Positions 1 through 7,471 of a DNA stretch of 39,265 nt are shown here, one piece after another. Within the stretch, counting starts at the first letter, position 1; every line of letters begins with the position of its first letter. This DNA is from Oscillospiraceae bacterium (GTDB taxonomy: Bacteria; Bacillota; Clostridia; Oscillospirales; Ruminococcaceae): positions 1-39,265 of the forward strand of contig JAEEXH010000019.1 in assembly GCA_016291435.1 (NCBI GenBank), written 5' to 3'. The notes under the pieces are model-generated. The model worked only from the letters and a program-made list of their open reading frames with translations, was not told the origin of the DNA and did not search any database. The position numbers and the translations under genes are program-made.

Positions 1-251
1 AAAGGCTTGCGAGAGTCCAGAGGCGAGCAGCCTCTGTGTCGCTTCGCTATGCAAGCATAGCTAACCGCAGAGGGCGAAATCCCTTGACTTTAGGAGCTCG
101 GCAGGGGTGAATCGAGCAAAACGATCCAGTGGATCGTTTTGCCGAGAGGGGGAGCCTGCGATAGAGGCTCCCCCTAGGCGAATCGCCCTGCGATTCGCGA
201 TCTCTGGACTTTAGCGACAGACTGACGGGCTCTGCTTTTGACAGAGCCCGT
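1..251. repeat. Palindrome-dense intergenic element (six hairpins)
   Basis: This non-coding stretch is almost wholly inverted repeats. Arms seen: 18-24 with 30-36; 46-52 with 55-61; 116-127 with 131-142 (12 bp, loop AGT); 148-156 with 166-174 (9 bp); 178-186 with 190-198 (9 bp); and 225-234 with 242-251 (10 bp). AGTCCAGAG at 14-22 can also pair with CTCTGGACT at 202-210 and enclose most of the element. The octamer GACTTTAG occurs twice (86-93 and 207-214, approximately). It could be a dispersed palindromic repeat, a structured RNA or the debris of a mobile element. No reading frame fits it, and the strand is unknown. Confidence 0.7.
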
Positions 252-420
252 TCACTGTTTCATCGCAAGGATCAGAGATCCTGTTTTTTGCGGCGGAGCG
301 CGCCGGATGCAAAGACTGCTGCCGCTCCCGTGCCGATCAGCAGGAATTCCTTTTGTCCATTTCATATGCAATACCTCCAATGTTGTGATCTATCAGGCTG
401 CGTACAGCCGGATATTCTTG
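252..420. other. Intergenic stretch with nothing recognised
   Basis: Between the palindromic element and the stop codon of the first minus-strand reading frame I see no convincing gene, promoter or RNA. A short frame on the plus strand crosses it but has no ribosome-binding site and no recognisable protein sequence. Confidence 0.4.
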
Positions 421-822
421 TTAATTCACGCCCGCTTCCCTGAGCTTTTCTTCGCAGAATCGTATGGATACTTCCTTTGAGAGAAGTACGCTGTAGCGCT
501 GCATGATCTGAAACCAGCGGATAATTTCCTGCACGATCTCCGGCTCATGCAGCGTCAGCAGATAATACCGGCTTTCCGTGTTCAGCATCACGAGCATTCT
601 GCCGACCGTCCAGATATTGATGCCCAGACAATTTGTGTTCTTCGGATAGCTGAGCCACAGCATCCCGTACTGAAACAAGACCCGTGCTTTGTCTGGACTG
701 CGGCAAACCGCCGCCTGCAAAACGCAGACGACGGTTTCTCTGTATGCACTTCCCGATGTACCGTTCCGCAGCGGATTCCGCACGCATGCGGAAGGGAGAT
801 TTTTCCGTGTTGCAGGGATCAT
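421..822 (-). CDS. Hypothetical protein, possibly a degraded gene
   Basis: A 133-residue frame on the minus strand, starting 10 bases after the stop of the upstream 266-residue protein. I do not recognise it. The C-terminal half (from about residue 50) looks protein-like, with hydrophobic beta-strand stretches followed by a helix rich in I, W, F and charged residues. The first 45 residues look like random translation, with many R, C, S and T, and there is no clear ribosome-binding site before the ATG. It may be the end of a larger gene broken by a frameshift, which would fit the neighbouring response-regulator remnant. Confidence 0.35.
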   Translation of the reverse strand: MIPATRKNLPSACVRNPLRNGTSGSAYRETVVCVLQAAVCRSPDKARVLFQYGMLWLSYPKNTNCLGINIWTVGRMLVMLNTESRYYLLTLHEPEIVQEIIRWFQIMQRYSVLLSKEVSIRFCEEKLREAGVN

Positions 823-832
823 TCAGGCAGGA

Positions 833-1633
833 TTATTCAGATACAGGCTTTATTCGCCACATGAGCCCCATGCTCTTGAAATATATCCCTTTATCGGTTT
901 CCTCTGCCGTATCAGTGTCAGAATCATAAAAATACACCATCTGATCTTTCAGAATGATGGATGCCCCCGTCAGCGTTGAAAGATATTTTTCTTCTCCCGG
1001 TGTGAAATGAACAATACGCGGAGCAAGAAGAATCATCTCCAATTCCTCTGCCCGGTCATTATTGAAAACTACTTTTACTTGTTTGGAGCCTGCCGGTTTC
1101 AGATACATTATTTTTTGTCCGGCATCATAATACTCGCCGGAAATATACGACATTTCCTTGATGACAGCATCATGGAAACCGCTGTATAATTCCGTCAGCT
1201 CGTCTATATCATCATCGTTTTCAATATAATGCCATCCCGAAAGTTTGGTGGACAATTCCGGCACAGCGAGTGATGCTTTATCAGCTGATCCCGTTTCAAG
1301 CAGGGAAATAAGTGCATCGCCCGCATTCCAGATTGACGCAAAGCCACGATAATAGTGCAGAGGCTGACTGTTCTTTCGCCGGATGTTGATTTCATCCATA
1401 GCTGAATGATCGAGAAACAGCCATGTTTCCGATTTGAACGGATTTGCGTCTATGATCTCAACATTCACCTCATACGGTGCCGGTGTATTCATATTCAGAT
1501 ATTCGACAAGAATAACCTGTTGCTTGTCAGAAGGATGATCGACTATATACCAATCTCCGGCTCTGTTCAGAATACCGTAGACTTCAGAAATGTAATAAAA
1601 ATTATGCAGTCTGTCATATACCCTTGCTCTCAT
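833..1633 (-). CDS. Hypothetical protein, 266 aa
   Basis: Unrecognised soluble protein with no signal peptide and no membrane segment. The start is supported by a GGAG sequence a few bases upstream of the ATG and by a good promoter on the same strand at 1701-1730. The sequence alternates aromatic-rich beta strands with acidic loops. An FHDA motif near residue 153, followed by beta strands, recalls small domains seen in many uncharacterised or immunity-like Firmicute proteins, but I cannot name the family. It could be cotranscribed with the doubtful frame at 421-822. Codon use is less GC-rich than in the metabolic genes on the right, which fits an accessory gene. Confidence 0.65.
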   Translation of the reverse strand: MRARVYDRLHNFYYISEVYGILNRAGDWYIVDHPSDKQQVILVEYLNMNTPAPYEVNVEIIDANPFKSETWLFLDHSAMDEINIRRKNSQPLHYYRGFASIWNAGDALISLLETGSADKASLAVPELSTKLSGWHYIENDDDIDELTELYSGFHDAVIKEMSYISGEYYDAGQKIMYLKPAGSKQVKVVFNNDRAEELEMILLAPRIVHFTPGEEKYLSTLTGASIILKDQMVYFYDSDTDTAEETDKGIYFKSMGLMWRIKPVSE

Positions 1634-1700
1634 AATCCATCTCCGGCTTTTTACATTTTTTTATATTTCCGATATGATAGAACATTATTTGCTTTCCCAT

Positions 1701-1730
1701 ATTATAGCATAAGCCCGCAGAAAAAGTCAA
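1701..1730 (-). promoter_or_regulatory. Sigma-A promoter of the 266-aa gene
   Basis: On the minus strand, TTGACT (1725-1730) and TATAAT (1701-1706) are 18 bases apart, with an extended -10 TG. The 16-base -10 region (1701-1716) is identical to that of the scaffoldin promoter at 6097-6112. Confidence 0.75.
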
Positions 1731-1748
1731 CTGAAAAGGCGGGAATGC

Positions 1749-2120
1749 GCAGAGGATTTCGCTGTATCAGACAGCATATCGCTGTGATTTGCCGCGGAGT
1801 TTACGCTTTCAGGATCGGTCGGATCTGCTGCGGGAGCGATCGCGCACTGCGCGGCAAATCATGTGGATCTGGTGCTCATGGATGTGGTCATGGGCGCAGA
1901 TGAAGACGGCATCCGGGCGGCTCAGCAAATCAAGCAGCTCAGCCCGGAAACGAAAATTGTAATTGTGACCTCCATGCCGGAAGTCACGTTCATAAAGCGT
2001 GCAAGGGAAGCCGGTATTGAGAGCTTCTGGCACAAGGAGATTCAGGAGCAGCCCATACTGGAGATCATGCGCCGGACAATGGCGGAAGAATCCGTCTATC
2101 CGCTGAAGCAGCCGCAGTAT
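1749..2120 (+). pseudogene. Remnant of a NarL/LuxR-type response regulator (receiver only)
   Basis: Reading in one frame from 1749 gives a receiver domain: the acidic pocket AED (codons 1749-1757), then the phospho-acceptor stretch VLMDVVM near 1875-1895, the conserved T/S region VTSMPE near 1966 and the final Lys in WHKE near 2030. The frame has a TGA at 1785-1787 where Arg would be expected (CGA to TGA), lacks an initiator Met and the first beta strand, and ends about 15 residues after the receiver with no HTH output domain. A GTG at 1863 opens a frame but sits in the middle of the domain. I read this as a dead gene truncated at both ends. Confidence 0.75.
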
Positions 2121-2227
2121 TCTGTTATTGTTAGACGCACAGGACTATACAGAAATATGATATCATGCTCCCGCCGCGGCTGTCTACGTCCTTCCGTACA
2201 GGTTTGCCGGATTAAGGGTGTCCGGAA

Positions 2228-2258
2228 AACGGGAGCCGGCGCTGAACCGGTTCCCGTT
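2228..2258 (-). terminator. Rho-independent terminator of the pit operon
   Basis: A 12-bp stem (2228-2239 with 2247-2258, one mismatch) with a 7-base loop, followed on the minus strand by TTTTCC, 32 bases after the DUF47 stop. Confidence 0.75.
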
Positions 2259-2289
2259 CTTTTCATACTCAATATCAGTCAGGGTAGCG

Positions 2290-2919
2290 TCAGGTGTTTT
2301 TCATAACCACGGCTTCGACGGTATCCGCGACATCCTCGCAGGCATCGGCACATTCCTCGAGCTCCCAGTAAATCTCCCGCCACGCTGTCACATCCAGCGG
2401 ATTCTGACCGTCCCAGTTCTTGCGACAGTTGTATGCAGCCTGAAGATACAGCGCATCGCATTCTTCCTCGGCAGCATTCACATCAATGATGAGCCTGTGC
2501 AGCTGCTCGGACTTCCGAAAATTCGGCAGCTCCGTCAGCATCGCTTTCATTTTCGCGGTACAGACACAGATTTTCCCGGCAAATCCGATGGCTTCATCGG
2601 AAATCTTCGTGACATTATTGATATAGATTGCCTGGAGAACTTCCTCGATGCTGTCGATCACATGATCAAGTCTCTGGCACAGCTCCGCCATGTCTTCACG
2701 GTCAATCGGCGTGACAAAAGACTTGGCGAGCGCTTCCGTCATTTCGTGCCGCAGCGAATCGCCCTTATGCTCAAATTCGTGCATTTTCGTCAGCATTTCG
2801 TTCAGCTTTTCCTCGTGAAAATCCCGCAGACATTCGAGCAGATAATCAGCGGCACTGCAAGCGGTATCCGCTGCTGCGATGTAGTTGTTCCAGTAAAAAT
2901 CGTTCTTTTTGTTTGCCAT
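2290..2919 (-). CDS. DUF47 / PhoU-like phosphate transport accessory protein
   Basis: A 209-residue all-helical cytoplasmic protein of the DUF47 (Pit accessory, PhoU-like) family. Family hallmarks seen are the H-E-F-E-H-K-G-D segment near residue 46, the P-I-D-R-E-D segment near residue 73, and repeated acidic helices. Family members usually sit next to PiT transporters and are thought to modulate phosphate uptake. Here the gene starts 13 bases after the PiT stop, so the two form one operon. I chose ATG at 2919 because GGAGG lies 7 bases upstream; a TTG 12 bases further up overlaps that ribosome-binding site. Confidence 0.9.
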   Translation of the reverse strand: MANKKNDFYWNNYIAAADTACSAADYLLECLRDFHEEKLNEMLTKMHEFEHKGDSLRHEMTEALAKSFVTPIDREDMAELCQRLDHVIDSIEEVLQAIYINNVTKISDEAIGFAGKICVCTAKMKAMLTELPNFRKSEQLHRLIIDVNAAEEECDALYLQAAYNCRKNWDGQNPLDVTAWREIYWELEECADACEDVADTVEAVVMKNT

Positions 2920-2932
2920 ATTATCCTCCAAA

Positions 2933-3985
2933 TCAGAAAATCACCATAAAGATTTTCGTTGTAATAAATCCGATCAATCCGCAGCCGGGAAATGTCAGAA
3001 TCCATGTCATCATGAGATTCTTGACGACGCCGAGATTGACCGCAGATGGGCGCTTCACAGCGCCGACGCCCATAATCGCTGTCGTTTTCGCATGTGTTGT
3101 CGAGACCGGAATACCAAAGAGCGAGCTGATGAGCAGTGCCGCGGAAGCTGCCATATCCGCCGAAAATCCCTGGTATTTTTCCAGCTTCACCATATCCATG
3201 CCGATGGATTTGATGATCTTCTTGCCGCCGATCGACGTTCCGACCGACATGATGACAGAGCAGAGCAGCATGATCCATACCGGCATTTTGACTGCCTCGC
3301 CCTCTCCGCCGCCGTTTGAAAGCAGCAGGCACATCAGAATGACGCCCATGAATTTCTGGCCGTCCTGTGCGCCGTGCATGAAGCTCATCGCACAGGCTGC
3401 GCCGATCTGACCGTTCCGGAAGATGCCTTCCGTTTTTCGCCGGTCAACATTGAAGAAGATGACGGTCACCAGCTTGCAGACCGCATAGCCGAGGATAAAG
3501 CCGAGCACGACCGAGATCACAAGTCCGTAGACTACTTTTATCCACTCGTGCCCGTTCACGCCGGAAAGACCGCCGTGCATCGCGATTGCCGCACCGGTCA
3601 GTCCCGCAATCAGCGCGTGGCTTTCGCTGGTCGGTATCCCGAAATACCATGCGAGCACTGCCCAGATCACGATTGAAAGCAAAGCCGCTGACAGCGCCAC
3701 AATCGCATCATGTGAGTTTGTGCCGAAATCGACCATATGGGCGATCGTCTGCGCGACTGTCGCATTGACTGAGCTCATGACGAACACGCCGAGAAAATTG
3801 AAGAATGCGGACATCAGAATCGCCGGCCGCGCCTCCATACAGCGTGTTGTCACGCAGGTTGCGATCGCATTCGGGCAATCTGTCCAGCCGTTGACGAAAA
3901 TGACGCCGAGGGTCAGACCGACCGCCAGCATCAGAAGCGGGTTGGATGTCACCTGCTCCCAGAAATACATAAATGACAGATCCAT
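2933..3985 (-). CDS. pit: PiT-family inorganic phosphate transporter
   Basis: A polytopic membrane protein of 350 residues with about ten hydrophobic segments, arranged as two inverted halves. Each half carries the PiT signature: N-G-W-T-D-C-P-N-A near residue 31 and H-G-A-Q-D-G-Q-K in the second half. The family takes up phosphate by symport with H+ or Na+. The start at 3985 is preceded by AAGGAA, and a very good promoter lies at 4032-4060. Longer frames upstream cross that promoter and are unlikely to be translated. The downstream partner is the DUF47 protein. Divergence of the first signature from the canonical GANDVANA may matter for substrate handling, but the assignment is firm. Confidence 0.93.
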   Translation of the reverse strand: MDLSFMYFWEQVTSNPLLMLAVGLTLGVIFVNGWTDCPNAIATCVTTRCMEARPAILMSAFFNFLGVFVMSSVNATVAQTIAHMVDFGTNSHDAIVALSAALLSIVIWAVLAWYFGIPTSESHALIAGLTGAAIAMHGGLSGVNGHEWIKVVYGLVISVVLGFILGYAVCKLVTVIFFNVDRRKTEGIFRNGQIGAACAMSFMHGAQDGQKFMGVILMCLLLSNGGGEGEAVKMPVWIMLLCSVIMSVGTSIGGKKIIKSIGMDMVKLEKYQGFSADMAASAALLISSLFGIPVSTTHAKTTAIMGVGAVKRPSAVNLGVVKNLMMTWILTFPGCGLIGFITTKIFMVIF

Positions 3986-4031
3986 AGTTTCCTTCTTTCC
4001 GATATTCCTTTCTAAGCATTGTGCTGTGTAT

Positions 4032-4060
4032 AGTATAGCATGGAACGCGGTTGATTTCAA
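4032..4060 (-). promoter_or_regulatory. Promoter of the pit operon
   Basis: Minus strand TTGAAA (4055-4060) and TATACT (4032-4037) with a 17-base spacer and an extended -10 TG, 47 bases upstream of the pit start. Confidence 0.8.
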
Positions 4061-4254
4061 GTACAGTTTTCCGGTCTTCCGCAATGTAAATCGGCATTGT
4101 ACTGCACGCCGCATGATCAATTATATCACACGCAGGTAAATTTGAATGGTATCAGTATGTTAAACTTAGGTTAAGAAACGGGGGAACCGAATTACATTGC
4201 TGCGGTATTTCCCGCGCTGTGTCAGGGCGTGTTTGATTCATACTGTCAATATAA

Positions 4255-4300
4255 AACAGGCAGATGTTCATGTGTTGAAGCATCTGCCTGTTCTGTATAT
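4255..4300 (-). terminator. Terminator of the scaffoldin-like gene
   Basis: A perfect 12-bp stem (4255-4266 with 4281-4292) and a 14-base loop, followed on the minus strand by TTTTATATT. It lies just after the stop at 4310. Confidence 0.85.
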
Positions 4301-4309
4301 CGGTTTGAC

Positions 4310-6037
4310 TTATTCGGCTTCGATTGCTTTCAGCAGCGCACGGACATCCAGAAACGTCAGCATCCCGTCGCTGTTGAAATCAGGGACAGCGCTCACAATC
4401 TCTTCGGTCTCTGCGTCTGTCAGCGCAGTATCCTCTGCAAGGAACCGTGCCAGCATCACAGCATCCGCGACTGTGACATCCCCGTCCGCGTTGTAGTCGC
4501 CCGTCGATGTCTTGGTATCCGATCTCGTCGTGCCTGTCACGACGGGCGGCTCTCCTTCAGGATCTCCGACCTTGATATAGTTGTTCTCCACAACAATCTC
4601 GTCCATCAGATCAGTGCCGAGACCGTCATTCAGCTCGTTCACGGTGAGCTTGATCGGATAATATCCGGGTTCGGTATCCTCCGGAATATCCAGATAAATC
4701 ATCATCAGACTGCCGTCCAGCTGACCCCAATATTCGTCATAGTTTGAGGGAAGGCGGGGCTGATTTGTCGAAGCAGCAATGGAAAAACTTTTGTTGCTGA
4801 TTTCCATCTGCGTATCCATTCCGGCTCTGACCCAGCCGGGCTTGGGGGGATTTTCGGAAGATCTCGTAAAAGGCTCGAAATTCGCTGAGACATTGATCTT
4901 CGTCAGCCCCGGATTATTCTTCATGCTGATTACATACTCGACATTCTTGTCTCCGGGATTCGCCTCAACAGGAGCCGCATAGATCGTAGGCGGCATATAC
5001 GGATTCGGATTATTCACAATGAAATAAGTGCTGAAAACAGAAACCTGTCCGGCAGCATCTGCGCCCTCTCCGTCTGTGAACGAACTGAGCTGAATGTTCA
5101 CGGGGTAAACGCCGTCTTCCAGATCATCCGGAATATCGAAGTAACAGGTACAGAGCGCACCGTCCTTCGCGGCCGCGGTGCAGCCGGAGACGGAGACACC
5201 GAGCGTGTGCGTCGCAGGATAGACGGCAGAGAGCGTTTTTCCGTCAGCAATGATGTCACCGAAGTCACATTCCGGTGTATTGCCATTCCTGACAGGCAGC
5301 AGCACATCGCTGTAATCCAGCTGAACCTTCATGCCGCTGAACCCCGGATTATTCCGGATGCTGAGCGTAAAGGGGACATGACGCGCACCGGGAGCAACAT
5401 CGCAGAAGCTGCCGTAGATCTCCGGCGCATCCAGTGTCGGCGTATCCTCCACCTTGATGTAGCCGCTGTCAACGGCGAAGTCATCCACGATATTATTCGC
5501 ATGATACCCGAGAACACTGAGACAATCCAGGCAGAGCGGATAAATGCCTGCCGGTGTATCCTCAGGAATATCGAAATAGAAGGTCATAAGGGCGCCGTTC
5601 TGTATCTTGTCTTTATCCCGGATGCCGAGTGAAGCGGAACCAATGAGATTTTTTTGGGAGTTGTATCTGTTTATGATCATAAAGTCTGTGGCGTCTTCCA
5701 TCACCGTACCGCGTGTACTTTTCGGCGTGGAAAGTTCACTGTTCTCCGTGGGCACATCCGTCAGAACAACCTTGACCGCAGGATCGTGGTACAGTCTGAA
5801 CCCGTAGCTGAATGTGCAGGGGTTGTTTTCGATATAAATCGAGACAGGGACATTTTTGTCGCCCGGCTTTGCGCTGACACGCTCCGCATAAAGGCGGGGC
5901 TGCGCTTCCGATTCGGCTGCCGCTGTTTCCGCAGAAACCGAAAGCACAGACTGCTCCGGAATCCATGACAATGTGCTGAGCGTCGTCAGCACCGCGGCAC
6001 AGGCAACTGCCAGCAGGTTTTGCAGTTTCATTTTCAT
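4310..6037 (-). CDS. Scaffoldin-like protein: three cohesin-like modules plus C-terminal dockerin
   Basis: A secreted protein of 575 residues. A signal peptide covers about residues 1-36. Three similar modules of about 140 residues follow (roughly 48-200, 205-340 and 348-490). Each opens with a PGxKxV or PGARHV strand and a NNP(G) turn, and ends with a D-G-(A/S)-L then F-D-I-P-(E/D)-D then G-x-Y-P-(I/V/L) pattern, as in cohesins. A linker with Thr and Ser leads to a dockerin at 513-575, with Ca-binding loops starting DYNADGDV and DFNSDGML. Such a protein would bind dockerin enzymes through its cohesins and dock onto another scaffoldin. The cohesin assignment is by pattern; the modules could be non-binding beta-sandwiches. 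Start: 6037, or the Met codon at 6031, which has better spacing to AAAGGA. Confidence 0.75.
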   Translation of the reverse strand: MKMKLQNLLAVACAAVLTTLSTLSWIPEQSVLSVSAETAAAESEAQPRLYAERVSAKPGDKNVPVSIYIENNPCTFSYGFRLYHDPAVKVVLTDVPTENSELSTPKSTRGTVMEDATDFMIINRYNSQKNLIGSASLGIRDKDKIQNGALMTFYFDIPEDTPAGIYPLCLDCLSVLGYHANNIVDDFAVDSGYIKVEDTPTLDAPEIYGSFCDVAPGARHVPFTLSIRNNPGFSGMKVQLDYSDVLLPVRNGNTPECDFGDIIADGKTLSAVYPATHTLGVSVSGCTAAAKDGALCTCYFDIPDDLEDGVYPVNIQLSSFTDGEGADAAGQVSVFSTYFIVNNPNPYMPPTIYAAPVEANPGDKNVEYVISMKNNPGLTKINVSANFEPFTRSSENPPKPGWVRAGMDTQMEISNKSFSIAASTNQPRLPSNYDEYWGQLDGSLMMIYLDIPEDTEPGYYPIKLTVNELNDGLGTDLMDEIVVENNYIKVGDPEGEPPVVTGTTRSDTKTSTGDYNADGDVTVADAVMLARFLAEDTALTDAETEEIVSAVPDFNSDGMLTFLDVRALLKAIEAE

Positions 6038-6096
6038 TCATCCTTTCTGAATGATATTCATTCTGTCTGAAAACGCAGAGAGAATCTGCCATGGTT

Positions 6097-6125
6097 ATTA
6101 TAGCATAAGCCCAAACACAAAGCAA
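6097..6125 (-). promoter_or_regulatory. Promoter of the scaffoldin-like gene
   Basis: Minus strand TTGCTT (6120-6125) and TATAAT (6097-6102) with a 17-base spacer and an extended TGC -10. Confidence 0.8.
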
Positions 6126-6308
6126 TATAAACATCGGAAATTCGGATGAGTGCACAATTTCGGTGTTATCGCGGATATTTGCACAGATATATTGCTGAAA
6201 CGAAGCAGCAAATGCAAACGGTCTGCACGGCAGCCGCGACCGTATCATTTGTGAGACGTTTCAGCCAGTCTCCCCGAATGAACGGTGCTCACACCTGCTT
6301 TGACCGCA

Positions 6309-6743
6309 TTATTTTTCATATCGTCTTTTCAGCCGTTTCGGAATCTTTTTTGCTTTGAGGATCAGTGCACGGACCGGGAAGAAATCACACCACAGATGCA
6401 CATACAGCCTGTATCGCAGCGCTGTCACGGGGATTTCCCTGCCGTCCCGCACCACCACCGTCAGCACACCGATGATATGCCGGTCGGTGATGCCGTATTC
6501 CTTGTTGTACCGGTTATCTCCGCAGATCACATAATCGCTGTCACGGACTTTCAGCACCCGATGCAGGACATATTGTCCGCTGTCACGCCTGTAAAGCGGG
6601 ACATCGTATTTTTTCAGCCTGCCGTGCGGCTTTTCAATGATGAGCAAATCCCTGCCCTGCCGGATCAGCGGCAGCATGCTGTCCCCGACATTTGTGTAAA
6701 CTAGCCTGCCACCCTGTGCAATCACATCTTCAAATTTCGTCAT
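6309..6743 (-). CDS. S24/S26-family serine peptidase (signal-peptidase-like)
   Basis: A 144-residue protein with the S26-type motif GDSMLPL, in which Ser22 is the likely nucleophile. The usual general-base Lys region reads YVLHRV with His61, so it may use a Ser-His pair like archaeal, ER and SipW-type enzymes. CGDN near residue 75 matches the conserved GDN box of signal peptidases. No strong N-terminal membrane anchor is visible. The start overlaps the stop of the upstream kinase-like gene as ATGA, so the two are translationally coupled. As the last gene of a PqqD-NTase-kinase cassette it may cleave a modified peptide or leader, but no substrate is visible nearby. Confidence 0.8.
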   Translation of the reverse strand: MTKFEDVIAQGGRLVYTNVGDSMLPLIRQGRDLLIIEKPHGRLKKYDVPLYRRDSGQYVLHRVLKVRDSDYVICGDNRYNKEYGITDRHIIGVLTVVVRDGREIPVTALRYRLYVHLWCDFFPVRALILKAKKIPKRLKRRYEK

Positions 6744-7471
6744 TGCATTCCCTCAAATGCGACCTTTGCCGCCGAAATATCCATATTGCAGCCGAGCCGA
6801 TAGAGCTTGACGCTGTCTGCAAGCCTGTCCACCAGTTCAAGCGTTTTCGCCATTTTCAGCGTATCCGCAGGACGGTAGACCTGCTGCAAAAGCATCGGAT
6901 ACGCCTGCTCCCTTGTGATGGACACAATATGATTTTCGGCAGCTCTTGTCAGAATACAGATGGCTTTCAGCGGAACGGATATGTTCGCGCCGAGCCTGTG
7001 CTTGCCGTTATAGGGTGTGCCGTAGGCGGTCACAGTGCCGGCACCGATATGCAGCAGCGGCTTATCATCGTTCACCATGACTGCACGGTCTCCGAAATAT
7101 GCCCGCCAGAGCCCGGTATGCGTGGATTTGCCTGTGCCGGATTTCGCCGTAAAGAGATAACCCGCACCGTCCACCGCCACCGCAGAGCCGTGAAACAGTA
7201 CCGTGTCATAGTCTGTCATGCGCTCTGCGATCCTGCGGTAAACTGCCAGCTCTTCCAGATAGCTGTCCGGGAACTGCTGCGGCGGGATGCCCCGGAGCCG
7301 GAATTCCCGCGCAGATTTTTCCCGTTCAAGGTCAATATCCGCCTGTGTAACCGTCACAGAATAATCGGCAGGGGCGTCTGAGCGGTAATCGGCGCAGTAA
7401 TCGTGTACCTCCTGATACACAGATGTGATCTCGGCGACCTTATCCGCGATCAGATACTTTCGTGTGATCAT
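6740..7471 (-). CDS. HPr-kinase-like P-loop protein of a RiPP-type cassette
   Basis: A 243-residue protein with a P-loop at residues 109-117 (A-K-S-G-T-G-K-S-T) and a following V-N-D-D-K motif, both as in the HPr kinase/phosphorylase C-terminal fold. The N-terminal HPr-kinase domain is absent. Relatives of this type occur in lasso-peptide clusters, where the kinase phosphorylates the precursor C-terminus, and in HPr-rel-A-type cassettes. It overlaps the upstream nucleotidyltransferase by 32 bases and the downstream peptidase by 4. The phosphate acceptor is unknown. Because it stands beside a PqqD-like protein, a peptide substrate is my inference and sugar-metabolism regulation through HPr is less likely. 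Confidence 0.8.
   Translation of the reverse strand: MITRKYLIADKVAEITSVYQEVHDYCADYRSDAPADYSVTVTQADIDLEREKSAREFRLRGIPPQQFPDSYLEELAVYRRIAERMTDYDTVLFHGSAVAVDGAGYLFTAKSGTGKSTHTGLWRAYFGDRAVMVNDDKPLLHIGAGTVTAYGTPYNGKHRLGANISVPLKAICILTRAAENHIVSITREQAYPMLLQQVYRPADTLKMAKTLELVDRLADSVKLYRLGCNMDISAAKVAFEGMQ

Noticed and set aside
1-251. The palindromic element as a CRISPR array
   Set aside because: The units differ from each other in sequence and spacing; there are no identical repeats separated by unique spacers.
6245-6319. A 24-codon frame overlapping the stop of the S24/S26 peptidase, considered as a RiPP precursor
   Set aside because: It has no good ribosome-binding site, no leader/core pattern and no Cys-, Gly- or Asp-rich core; the length is below typical precursors.
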